51,622 bases of DNA. Origin: Roseiflexus sp. GTDB lineage: Bacteria; Chloroflexota; Chloroflexia; Chloroflexales; Roseiflexaceae. Made by a program: the position numbers and the translations under genes. Positions 8,271-16,804 of this stretch are shown one piece after another; within the stretch, counting starts at the first letter, position 1; every line of letters begins with the position of its first letter. The stretch covers positions 1 to 51,622 of the forward strand of contig JANXAL010000131.1 in the NCBI GenBank assembly GCA_025062325.1, given 5' to 3'. The notes under the pieces are model-generated. The model was not told where the DNA came from. It did no database searches and worked only from the letters and a program-made list of their open reading frames with translations.

Positions 8271-9302
8271 ATGCGCAACATCCTGGTCACCGGCGGCGCC
8301 GGTTTTATCGGCAGCAACTTCGTCGAGTTAATGCTGGAAAAATACCCCGACTACCGGATTGTTGTCTATGATAAATTGACCTACGCAGGGCGGCTGGAAA
8401 ACCTGGCGCGCTTCCGCAACAATCCGCGCTTTGCGTTCGTGCGCGGCGACATCTGTGATCCTGCTGCTGTGCGCGAAACCATCCGCGCCTACGACATCGA
8501 CACGCTGGTCAACTTCGCTGCTGAGACGCACGTGGATCGCTCGATCATGGACCCTGACGCCTTTATTCGCACCGACGTCTACGGGACATACGTGCTGCTC
8601 GAGGCGGTGAAAGAAATGAAACTCGAGCGCGCCCTGTTTGTCAGCACTGATGAAGTCTATGGTCACATTGAACCGGGACACTCGTCGTCCGAAGACGATC
8701 CGCTCAGGCCGCGCTCCCCGTATGCGGCGTCGAAGGCTGGCGGCGAGCATCTGGTGTACGCTTACTACATCACCTATGGGCTGCCGGTGCTGATCACCCG
8801 CGGCACGAACAACATTGGTCCCTACCAGTATCCCGAAAAAGTCGTGCCGCTCTTCATTACGAACGCAATCGACGATATTCCGCTGCCGCTCTACGGCGAC
8901 GGACGGCAGATGCGCGACTATCAGTACGTGATGGATCACTGTGAAGGCATCGACGTGGTGTTACACCGCGGCGCCATCGGCGAAGCATACAACATCGGCT
9001 CAGGCGTTGAGACCGAGAATATCGTCATGGCGAAGGCGATCCTCGATCTGCTGGGCAAGCCCTACTCCTTGATCCAGCCAGTTGCGGATCGACCAGGGCA
9101 CGATCGGCGCTACTCGGTGCGCACCGACAAAATCAAAGCGCTGGGATGGCAGTCGCGCCATACCTTTGCGCAGGCGATTGAAAAGACCGTGCGCTGGTAC
9201 GTCGACAACCAGGACTGGTGGCGCCCTATCAAGTCGGGTGAGTTCAAGGAGTACTATCGCAAACAGTATCTGGAGCGCCAGGCGGTTGCAGCTACACGAT
9301 GA
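8271..9302 (+). CDS. rfbB/rmlB: dTDP-glucose 4,6-dehydratase
   Basis: A 343-residue short-chain dehydrogenase/reductase of the nucleotide-sugar class that makes dTDP-4-keto-6-deoxyglucose, the first committed step to dTDP-rhamnose and other deoxysugars. The NAD-binding motif GGAGFIGSN is at residues 8-16, the family motif TDEVYG near 125, and the YxxxK pair in SPYAASKAGG near 149-153. AGGAG lies about nine bases before the ATG. A perfect TTGACA at 8208-8213 has no well-spaced -10. The rest of the rml pathway is not in the window. The gene is tail-to-tail with the glcDE fusion and their 3' ends overlap by 11 bp. Confidence 0.93.
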   Translation: MRNILVTGGAGFIGSNFVELMLEKYPDYRIVVYDKLTYAGRLENLARFRNNPRFAFVRGDICDPAAVRETIRAYDIDTLVNFAAETHVDRSIMDPDAFIRTDVYGTYVLLEAVKEMKLERALFVSTDEVYGHIEPGHSSSEDDPLRPRSPYAASKAGGEHLVYAYYITYGLPVLITRGTNNIGPYQYPEKVVPLFITNAIDDIPLPLYGDGRQMRDYQYVMDHCEGIDVVLHRGAIGEAYNIGSGVETENIVMAKAILDLLGKPYSLIQPVADRPGHDRRYSVRTDKIKALGWQSRHTFAQAIEKTVRWYVDNQDWWRPIKSGEFKEYYRKQYLERQAVAATR

Positions 9303-11958
9303 ACGCGCCCGGATTGAGCAGTCCGCCTGCGCCCCAGCGTCGCCGCAGCTCCTGCATTCGGTCAAGAGCGTCGGGCGCGTAGCCCCACCGATCAAGGCGC
9401 GCGTGCGCTGGCGCCGCCAGCACGACCGCATAGCCATTGAGCGTTCGCGCGGCAGTGCGCAGGCGATCCAGGGTGCGTCCTGCATCGTCCGGGTGCAACG
9501 CTGGCGCGCGCACATACACCTGCCCTGCCGCCAGATCCACCAGGTAGGACTCCTTTCCGCCAAAACCGGCGCGTTGCATGAACGCTCTGATATCCTTCGG
9601 CGCAACACCAATCCGCACCAGCAGGTCGTCCGGCTGGGCGGCACCGATGAAGGCGCCCCACAGATCGCTGCCGGAAGGCGCATCGATCTGCACAGCCGGG
9701 ATGTCAGCGCTGCGCAGCGCGGCGCGTACAGCGGCAAGTTCCGCCGTCACATCCTCCGCGAGCCCTTCGGCGGTATAGACTAGGAGCGTCGTCGGTCGGC
9801 GCTCCAGCGCTACCGGCAACACCGACAGCCAGCTTCCGCCGTCGGCGATTTCCAGCGCCAGCACTGCCGACGCGATCAGCGATTGCTGCGTAAGCGATGT
9901 GCCGATGTCGAGCGCCTGCGCAATGCGCCGCGGCATTGCAACCACCGTTACACGCGCGCGCGGCAGCGGCGCCAGCTTCAATGTCACATCGCAGAGCAGC
10001 CCTAGCGTTCCGTAAGCGCCAACGTGCACTTTATGCAGATCGTACCCCGCTACGTTCTTCACCACCGGTCGCCCAATGCGCGCCACACGTCCGTCGGGAA
10101 GGGCAATCGTCGCTGCCAGCAGCATGTCGCGGATGCCGCCATAGCGCATGCGGAGCGGAGCGTTTGCATTCGTTGCAATAATGCCGCCAATCGTCGCGGC
10201 AGACCAGGGAGATGCCAGCGGCGCCCACATCCGGTGATTCCGCAACACCGCCTGCAGGTCTTCCAGACGCATCCCAGCGCCGACGGTGACATACAGGTCT
10301 TCGGGAGCAAGCGCACAAATGTCAGACAGGCCTTCTGTGGACAGTACGGCGTCAGCGGGCGGCAGAAGCGCCGATTTTGTGCCGCCGCCCCTGATGCGCA
10401 CGCTCTTTCCCGCATTCGTAAAGGCGCGCAGCGTCTCTGCCGCTTCCTCCGGGCTTCCCGGCACAGCGACCGGAGGTGCAGCAGAAGATGTTTCTGCCGC
10501 CGTTGCAACACGTACTGCTGGCGCTGCAGCCGTTGGATGCGCGCTGTCTGCCGATGCAACGATCTCTTCGCGCGGCGGCAGCACCTTTCCCGGGTTCATA
10601 ATCCCCACTGGGTCGAAGATCTCCTTCACGTCCCACATCAACAAGAGCTCAGTGGGACCGTACATGAGCGACATAAACGCCCGCTTTTCGATGCCGACGC
10701 CGTGTTCACCGGTAATGCTTCCGCCAGCCGCGACGCATGCGGCCAGGATTTTGCGCCCAGTCTCGAGGATGCGCGCAATCAGCGCTCGATCCGACGGATC
10801 ATCAATCAGAATAAGGGGATGCAGGTTGCCGTCGCCAGCATGGAACACGTGACCGGTGCGGAATCCGTCCGCTTCGATAATCCGGTTGACGGTCGCCAGC
10901 GTTTCTGCCAGTTTGCTGCGTGGCACGGTGCCATCGACCAGATAGTAGGCCGGCGCCAGCCGCGCCATGGCGCCAGCCGCACTCTTGCGCGCAAACCAGA
11001 TGCGGTCGCGCTCTGCAGCGCTTTGTGCGATGCGTATTTCGCGCACGTTGCACTCGCGGAGCATCGCTTCGATCTCGGCGATCTGCGGTCCAACGCTTTC
11101 GGGGTAGCCATCGACCTCGATGATCAGAATAGCGCCAGCGTCGAGCGGCAATCCGGGATGGGCATACTCCTCAACAATGCGCACAATGCTCGAGTCCATC
11201 ATTTCCATCGTCGCTGGCACCAATCCGCGCGCAATGATGGCAGACACTGCCTCTCCGGCATGCTCGACGCTGTCGAAAGCTGCCAGCATGGTGCGCACGG
11301 CTGGCGGGTCGCGGAGCACCCGCAGATCGGCGCGTGTAATGATGCCAAGCGTGCCTTCACTACCGACAAACAGCGCGGTCAGATCGTATGCCGGAACATC
11401 AAGCGCGCGCCCGCCGGTGTGAACGATCCGCCCGTCGCTCAGCACAACCTCAAGCCCGGTGACATAGTTGCTGGTGACGCCGTACTTGAAGCAGTGCGGT
11501 CCGCCTGCGTTCGTGCCGATGTTCCCGCCGATCGTTGCTGTACGCTGACTCGAGGGATCGGGCGGAAAGAACAGACCATGCCTGCGCACCTGGTTATCGA
11601 AGATCAGGTTGACCACCCCTGCCTCAACCACTGCACTGCGTCCAACCAGGTCGAGTTCAAGCACCCGGTTCATCAGACCGAGTTGCACCACCAGACCGCC
11701 AATCTCGGGGACCGAGCCGCCAGCCAGCCCGGTGCCCGAACCGCGCGCAATTAGGGGCATGTGATGCGCAGCGGCCCAGCGCACCACCTGAACCACTTCG
11801 TCGACCGAACGAGGAAACACGACGCCGTCGGGATGTCCGCGGTCAAAACTGCCATCGACTTCGTAGGCGATCAATTGCGTCGGATCAACGACAACGCGAT
11901 CAGGACCGAGGCGTGCGGAGAGATCGGCAAGCAGCGCCTGAGTATCAGCAGCGGTCAT
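9292..11958 (-). CDS. glcD-glcE: Fused glycolate oxidase GlcD-GlcE (two FAD-linked oxidase modules)
   Basis: An 888-residue fusion of two vanillyl-alcohol-oxidase/PCMH flavoproteins. Residues about 1-460 match GlcD: PRSVDEVVQVVRWAA, the FAD segment GSGTGLAGGSVP, GGNIGTNAGGPHCFKYG, the C-terminal GEHGVG, and NPGKVLPP. After a low-complexity Ala/Pro linker, residues about 500-880 match GlcE, with IRGGGTKS, WAPLASPWSAATIGG and GLLNPGAFIV at the end. GlcD and GlcE are normally separate subunits that work with the iron-sulfur subunit GlcF to oxidise glycolate; no glcF is in view. The start at 11956-11958 is chosen for GAGGA upstream and family fit; an in-frame ATG at 12015 is less likely. Substrate (glycolate or lactate) is inferred. 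Confidence 0.85.
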   Translation of the reverse strand: MTAADTQALLADLSARLGPDRVVVDPTQLIAYEVDGSFDRGHPDGVVFPRSVDEVVQVVRWAAAHHMPLIARGSGTGLAGGSVPEIGGLVVQLGLMNRVLELDLVGRSAVVEAGVVNLIFDNQVRRHGLFFPPDPSSQRTATIGGNIGTNAGGPHCFKYGVTSNYVTGLEVVLSDGRIVHTGGRALDVPAYDLTALFVGSEGTLGIITRADLRVLRDPPAVRTMLAAFDSVEHAGEAVSAIIARGLVPATMEMMDSSIVRIVEEYAHPGLPLDAGAILIIEVDGYPESVGPQIAEIEAMLRECNVREIRIAQSAAERDRIWFARKSAAGAMARLAPAYYLVDGTVPRSKLAETLATVNRIIEADGFRTGHVFHAGDGNLHPLILIDDPSDRALIARILETGRKILAACVAAGGSITGEHGVGIEKRAFMSLMYGPTELLLMWDVKEIFDPVGIMNPGKVLPPREEIVASADSAHPTAAAPAVRVATAAETSSAAPPVAVPGSPEEAAETLRAFTNAGKSVRIRGGGTKSALLPPADAVLSTEGLSDICALAPEDLYVTVGAGMRLEDLQAVLRNHRMWAPLASPWSAATIGGIIATNANAPLRMRYGGIRDMLLAATIALPDGRVARIGRPVVKNVAGYDLHKVHVGAYGTLGLLCDVTLKLAPLPRARVTVVAMPRRIAQALDIGTSLTQQSLIASAVLALEIADGGSWLSVLPVALERRPTTLLVYTAEGLAEDVTAELAAVRAALRSADIPAVQIDAPSGSDLWGAFIGAAQPDDLLVRIGVAPKDIRAFMQRAGFGGKESYLVDLAAGQVYVRAPALHPDDAGRTLDRLRTAARTLNGYAVVLAAPAHARLDRWGYAPDALDRMQELRRRWGAGGLLNPGAFIV

Positions 11959-12160
11959 AGCATCCTCGCAGTCGGTTTTCTGCTTCGCAGGTGTGTGTCT
12001 CAGTATATCACACATGCGCGTAACGCTGCGTTTGGACCCTTCCTCAAAAAGGCTGACGCATAGGCGCGACGACGCATAGGGAGTATCTGCATGGCTTCGC
12101 GCCTCTGTGTCTTCGCGTTAACCTTTTCGAGAAATGCCAGAGAGCACGCCTGCTTGCATG

Positions 12161-12204
12161 CAAAAAAGCATCTGGCGTCTTGCGACTCGCTAACGCCAGA
12201 TGCT
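12161..12204 (-). terminator. Intrinsic terminator after the FKBP gene
   Basis: On the minus strand a perfect 12-bp stem (AGCATCTGGCGT pairing with ACGCCAGATGCT) with a 14-base loop is followed at once by TTTTTTG. It lies about 25 bases beyond the stop of the FKBP gene. This is the clearest rho-independent terminator in the window. Confidence 0.9.
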
Positions 12205-12227
12205 CACCCGGTGGCGGCAACTGCCTG

Positions 12228-12656
12228 CTATTCAATTGCCACTAACTCGATATCGAACGTCAATGTTGCGCCTGCTAGCGGATGATTGGCGTCGAAGGTC
12301 ACGTCAGACGGCGACACGTCGCGTACTGTAACGATGAAGGTCTGGCCATCGGGACGGCGCATCTGATACTGCTCACCAACTGCCGGATCGATGTGGGGCG
12401 GAAGTTCGTCGCGGCTCAGCGAGAAGACGAGCTCATCGCGATATTCGCCATACGCCTGATCTGGCGTCAGCACAGCGCGACGCGTCTCACCCTCCTGCAT
12501 ACCGATGATAGCATCCTCAAACCCCTGGATGACCTGCCCGCTGCCCAGCGTAAAGACCAGCGGTTCGCGACCATGAGAAGTGTCGAAGACCGTTCCATCT
12601 TCCAGCGTACCGGTGTAGTGCACCACCACAGTGTCGCCAGTTTGTGCCGTTGCCAT
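12228..12656 (-). CDS. FKBP/SlyD-type peptidyl-prolyl cis-trans isomerase
   Basis: A 142-residue cytoplasmic folding helper that speeds Xaa-Pro isomerisation. The FKBP fold shows VVVHYTGTLEDGTVFDTS near the N-terminus, then the segment LGSGQVIQGFEDAI. These are followed by the inserted chaperone flap typical of SlyD-like proteins and the closing NHPLAGATLTFDIEL. It lacks the His/Cys-rich metal tail of E. coli SlyD. The start ATG at 12654-12656 has AGGAG about seven bases upstream; an in-frame extension to 12806 has no family support. It is monocistronic, with the strong terminator at 12161-12204. Confidence 0.92.
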   Translation of the reverse strand: MATAQTGDTVVVHYTGTLEDGTVFDTSHGREPLVFTLGSGQVIQGFEDAIIGMQEGETRRAVLTPDQAYGEYRDELVFSLSRDELPPHIDPAVGEQYQMRRPDGQTFIVTVRDVSPSDVTFDANHPLAGATLTFDIELVAIE

Positions 12657-13007
12657 TGTGTACTCCTGTTTGGTAGCGGCTCTACGATATCGCCGGGCAT
12701 GTGATGCGCATGCACATCCAGGCCAGGAGACGCGCACAGCCATATCTGTTGTTACATAGGTACAGCATACCACGCGAATCGCAAGGGTGCAAAGCGACGT
12801 GCACACTATCTCATCTCCACTTCATCCTCCATGCCCTTCTCTGCGTCATCGCCCCACTCGTGATCGCCCCAATTCCGACCCGCGATGCATCCTGGCAGGA
12901 GCGCCCCGTCTGCGACTTTTCTCGCATTTAAGTGTCGATGGCAGATTGTGGTACGATAGCGGAGTTATCGTTTGCCTGCTCTGATGCAGAAAGTCAAGAC
13001 GTCATCT
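12657..13007. other. Divergent gap upstream of the FKBP gene and rarD; no gene seen
   Basis: This 351-bp gap separates divergent genes and must carry both promoters. A possible -10 (TACGAT at 12952-12957) precedes rarD, and TATGCT (complement of 12764-12769) precedes the FKBP gene. Neither has a good -35. No repeat or gene is evident. Confidence 0.4.
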
Positions 13008-13931
13008 ATGAACAAAGGCGTGCTCTATGCAGCAGGCGCCTATGCCTGCTGGGGACTTCTACCCGTCTTCTGGAAATCGCTGCAGCACATCGATGCGCTC
13101 GAAATCGTCGCCCACCGCATCATCTGGTCACTAGCGTTTGCGGTCATTCTGCTGATAGCAGATCGGCGATGGTCACAAATAAGCACTGCATGGCGCAACC
13201 GACGTGTGCTGGCGACCTTTATGGTTACCGGTGCGCTGCTCGCCGCAAACTGGTTTGTCTACGTCTGGGCAGTGAACAGCAATCATATCGTGGAAACCAG
13301 CCTGGGCTATTTTATCAACCCGCTGGTCAATGTCCTTCTTGGCGCACTGGTATTGAAAGAACGGTTGCGGATTGGTCAGGGCGCCGCAATGAGCGTGGCA
13401 CTGATAGGCGTACTGTATCTGACGTTTCAGTACGGGTCATTTCCATGGATTGCGCTCACCCTGGCGGTCACGTTCGCGCTCTACGGCTTATTGCGCAAAA
13501 CCGCGTCCCTTGATGCGCTCGAGGGCTTTTCGCTCGAAACAGCGCTCCTGACCCTGCCAATGATCGCATATCTGGCATACCGCGAAGTAACCGGACACGC
13601 CACATTGATCCACCACGACCCGCTGACGTGGCTTCTCCTGATCGCTGCCGGTCCAGTCACGGCGGTTCCACTCCTGCTCTTCGCGGCTGGCGCGCGGCGC
13701 GTGTCGTTGATAACGCTAGGGGTGTTGCAGTACATCGCGCCGACGTTGCAGTTTTTGATTGGCGTCGGATGGTACGGCGAACCGCTGACATTGCCGCGTC
13801 TGGTCGGGTTCGCGCTGATCTGGACGGCGCTAGCAATCTATACCTTCGATGGCATCATGCATCGGCAGACGGTCGCTCCGCCGTTACCCGCCGCATCAGA
13901 GACGCCCTGTGACATGTCTTGGAAGGGTTGA
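13008..13931 (+). CDS. rarD: RarD-type EamA-family transporter
   Basis: A 307-residue membrane protein with about ten hydrophobic spans, built from two EamA-like halves. The opening MNKGVLYAAGAYACWGLLPV, with WKSLQHIDALEIVAHR after it, is characteristic of the RarD family; so is the segment NWFVYVWAVNSNHIVETSLG and GYFINPLVNVLLG. E. coli RarD is linked to chloramphenicol sensitivity, but the natural substrate is not known. The start at 13008 is chosen by family alignment; in-frame ATG 12984 and TTG 12972 are alternatives, and none has a clear Shine-Dalgarno sequence. It stands alone between divergent and unrelated genes. Confidence 0.88.
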   Translation: MNKGVLYAAGAYACWGLLPVFWKSLQHIDALEIVAHRIIWSLAFAVILLIADRRWSQISTAWRNRRVLATFMVTGALLAANWFVYVWAVNSNHIVETSLGYFINPLVNVLLGALVLKERLRIGQGAAMSVALIGVLYLTFQYGSFPWIALTLAVTFALYGLLRKTASLDALEGFSLETALLTLPMIAYLAYREVTGHATLIHHDPLTWLLLIAAGPVTAVPLLLFAAGARRVSLITLGVLQYIAPTLQFLIGVGWYGEPLTLPRLVGFALIWTALAIYTFDGIMHRQTVAPPLPAASETPCDMSWKG

Positions 13932-14450
13932 GCGAATGCCCAAATGCACAATTGTTCAAAAACGTGTGGGCTGCAGGCTAAGGGGGTCCGAGAAACAATC
14001 CGGTACTGTCTAGTTAGCCCGCGCAGACGGGCTTCGCATGCGTAGCCCGCCATGCATGAACGTCAGGAAATGAGTCTGGTGCGCCTGTGCCGCCACGTCG
14101 CGCATCCTTTGAGTTGCGGGCTCAAGCCTACGCTCAGGGCGTGGAAGCCCCGGCGGGGCTTTCATGATCTCAGCAAAGGCTTAAGCTCGCAACGTCTCTA
14201 CATTCTATCTTCATCAGCAGTTGCCGGACAGGTGAGCGCAGAGTGGAAAATGGATCCAAAAACCGCAAAGACCCGGCTCAGGTCAGGCAAGCTCCTGCGG
14301 AGCCTGCACACGCTCAGCGCGGGCTTGAGTCCGCAGCAATACGGCGTTTCCTCTCACAACCCGACAGCGCCCCATGTGCGCAGGTCCGTGTGCGCAACCT
14401 TTAGCATGATATAATCCATAGTCTGAAAAACGCTGCGTCGGAGGCTTGAG
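13932..14450. other. Gap before histidine kinase 1, with nested inverted repeats
   Basis: This 519-bp gap holds a small hairpin (AGCCCG/CGGGCT, 14016-14033) and the large nested inverted repeat described separately at 14113-14193. A third related arm (GGGCTTGAGTCCGCAGCAA) lies near 14320. TATAAT at 14410-14415 may be the -10 of the kinase gene, but its -35 is poor. No gene is supported. Confidence 0.55.
14113..14193. repeat. Nested imperfect inverted repeat (possible cruciform)
   Basis: The outer arms GTTGCGGGCTCAAGCCT (14113-14129) and AGGCTTAAGCTCGCAAC (14177-14193) pair at 15 of 17 positions. Inside them AAGCCCC/GGGGCTT (14145-14161) forms a tight hairpin with a 3-base loop. The outer arm type recurs nearby, so it is probably a dispersed intergenic element. 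Confidence 0.65.
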
Positions 14451-16745
14451 ATGACGACTACGCAGCCGCCGCTCGTCGGCGAAATCTGTGAACAACCGGT
14501 CAACGAGGCAGAACAACGAAGCGAAGTATTGGCAAACCTGCTGGATGTTTCGACATACCTCGTATCGGTGCTCGACCCGAACGAATTGTTTGCCGGGCTT
14601 GTCCGGCGCGTCGTCGAAGTCGTTCCTGCAGTCCAGGCTGGTCTCCTCTGGATCTACGACCGACACCAGACGACGTTGCACCTCGAGTCGTTCTATGGTC
14701 TGGATTTCGGTCCGGCAAGTGAGGCAGTGTGTCGTCTGCGTTTGCGTCCCGGCGAAGGGCTGGCGGGAGAAGCGCTGCGACGCGGTGAGCCGCTCCTGAT
14801 TGAGACCCGCTCATCGTACCGCGATCTCGCACGGCGGGTCAGTCCGCGCAGTGAACCGGATGTGTCTGCGTTCCTTGAATGCCTCCCGCGCGAATTGACC
14901 GCTGTGATCCTGCCGTTGCGCATCGGCGCGGAAGTGATCGGAGTGCTGGAATTGATGAACCTCGGCAACCGACCGCCGCTGCGACGCACCGATCTCCAGG
15001 TGCTGCAGACATTTGCCAATCTGGCGGCGGGCGCAATCAAGAACGCCCAACTCCACGCACAGATGCAGGCGCATCAACGTCGCCTGGAGGCATTTGGGGC
15101 AATTGGCACGGTCATCAGCACGGCTGCCGATCTCGATGAACTGCTGCGGAACGTTCTGGACGTCGTGCTGGGCGTAGTGGATGCATCGGTCGGCATTCTG
15201 CTGCTGCTTGATCCTGGTCGTGCAGTGTTGCAACTCGGCGCGTGGCGCGGCGTCCCGTCTCAGTTTATTGAGCAGCAGCGCGAGATTCCTGTCGCGGGAG
15301 CAATGTGCGAGGAAGCGGTACGTTATGGACAACCCATCCGCCGTCCGTTGATTGCTGAGTCGAGCGAGGACGTGTTGATCGAGGCAGGATTGTCGAGTTG
15401 CGCGTATGTACCGCTTCTTGCCGGCGGAACAGTGGTGGGCGTGATTGGAATCTACGGCGATCCCGCTTTGCCGGAGCGTATCGACGTGCAGACGCTCATG
15501 ATGATGAGCAACCTGATTGGCTTTGCCATCGCCAATGTGCGATTGTATCAGGAAAGCCATATCGAACGCCGAAAATTGACTGCCGTGATCAACAGCATCG
15601 TTGAGGGAGTGGTGCTGTGTGACCGTCTTGGGCGGTTGGTGCTTGCCAATCGCAAAGCAATGGAACTGCTCTCATCCGACTCATTCCCCTACCAACAGCC
15701 AATCAGTTCGATGGCGGACTTTTACGCCATTCGCGATCTCGACGGACGTGCGTTGCCGGTTGATCGCTTGCCGCTGGCGCGCGCGCTGGCTGGCGAAGTG
15801 TTCCACGATTATCGAGTGTTATTGCGCGGCGCCAGCGGTGAGGACACGGTGATGAGCTTTAGCGGCGCCCCTGTTTACGGCGAAATGAACACCATCGAGG
15901 GCGCTGTCGTCATTTTCCGCGATATTACCGAGCACCAGAAACTGGAACGGGCAAAGGACGACTTTCTTGCGGTTGCAGCACACGAACTGCGCAGTCCGCT
16001 CGCAGCAGTGCGCAGTTACGCCGATTTGCTGATTCGTCGTGAGCAGCGCCGCGACCGCGATAAGGACGACACCGATCTGCGCGGCTTGACCATTCTGGCG
16101 CAGCAGGTCAGCCACATGCTGCGCCTGGTGGATAATCTGCTCGATATGTCGCGCCTCGATGCCGGTCTTTTCAGCCTCCAACTCCAGCGTGTCAATCTGG
16201 TTGCGCTGACCCAGCAGGTGATCGATCAGTTGCGCCCGACTATCGGCGAACGCGAGGTGACGCTGACGAGCGATGCGCCAGATCTGCTGGTGACCTGCGA
16301 CCCGCTGCGTATTCGCCAGGTCCTGACCAACCTGCTGGTCAATGCCGCGCGCTATAGCGGCTCAGGTTCGCCAATCGAAGTGGCGGAGGTCGTTATCCGG
16401 TCTGACGTGCTGGCCAAGCGGTATGCGCACCAACCGCCAACCACGCTGCGATCATGGCTGATCGGCACGCAGCGTGAACCGCGACCACTGGCGCTGATTA
16501 CAGTACGCGATTATGGGATCGGGATGTCGGAAGAGACCATGCAGCGCCTATTCCGACGGTATGCACGCGGTCGTCAACGCACTGGCGAAGGGCTTGGATT
16601 GGGATTATATCTCAGTTACGAGCTAGTCGTGCGTCATGGCGGAACGATCTGGGCAGAGAGCGTCGAAGGGCGCGGCAGCACCTTCTATGTTGCGCTTCCG
16701 CTAGAAGGTCCGCCGCAGGCAAATGGTTCTGCGCAAACGGCGTAA
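14451..16745 (+). CDS. Cytoplasmic sensor histidine kinase 1 (GAF-GAF-PAS-HisKA-HATPase)
   Basis: A 764-residue soluble two-component sensor. It has two GAF domains (about 35-200 and 212-370), a PAS-like domain (about 375-500), a HisKA helix with the phospho-acceptor in AAHELRSPLAAV (about 511) and an ATPase domain. The ATPase domain shows the N box NLLVNAARYS, G1 DYGIGM and G2 GEGLGLGLYLS. No membrane span or receiver is present. The ligand of the GAF domains is unknown. GGAGG lies upstream of the ATG. A zinc-ribbon membrane protein follows closely in the same direction and may be co-transcribed. No response regulator gene is near, so the partner is encoded elsewhere. Confidence 0.92.
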   Translation: MTTTQPPLVGEICEQPVNEAEQRSEVLANLLDVSTYLVSVLDPNELFAGLVRRVVEVVPAVQAGLLWIYDRHQTTLHLESFYGLDFGPASEAVCRLRLRPGEGLAGEALRRGEPLLIETRSSYRDLARRVSPRSEPDVSAFLECLPRELTAVILPLRIGAEVIGVLELMNLGNRPPLRRTDLQVLQTFANLAAGAIKNAQLHAQMQAHQRRLEAFGAIGTVISTAADLDELLRNVLDVVLGVVDASVGILLLLDPGRAVLQLGAWRGVPSQFIEQQREIPVAGAMCEEAVRYGQPIRRPLIAESSEDVLIEAGLSSCAYVPLLAGGTVVGVIGIYGDPALPERIDVQTLMMMSNLIGFAIANVRLYQESHIERRKLTAVINSIVEGVVLCDRLGRLVLANRKAMELLSSDSFPYQQPISSMADFYAIRDLDGRALPVDRLPLARALAGEVFHDYRVLLRGASGEDTVMSFSGAPVYGEMNTIEGAVVIFRDITEHQKLERAKDDFLAVAAHELRSPLAAVRSYADLLIRREQRRDRDKDDTDLRGLTILAQQVSHMLRLVDNLLDMSRLDAGLFSLQLQRVNLVALTQQVIDQLRPTIGEREVTLTSDAPDLLVTCDPLRIRQVLTNLLVNAARYSGSGSPIEVAEVVIRSDVLAKRYAHQPPTTLRSWLIGTQREPRPLALITVRDYGIGMSEETMQRLFRRYARGRQRTGEGLGLGLYLSYELVVRHGGTIWAESVEGRGSTFYVALPLEGPPQANGSAQTA

Positions 16746-16804
16746 CTTTTCCGTTGTCAGAACGTTCTAATAGAGCGGACGCTTGTTCGCAAGGAGATGG
16801 GTTG

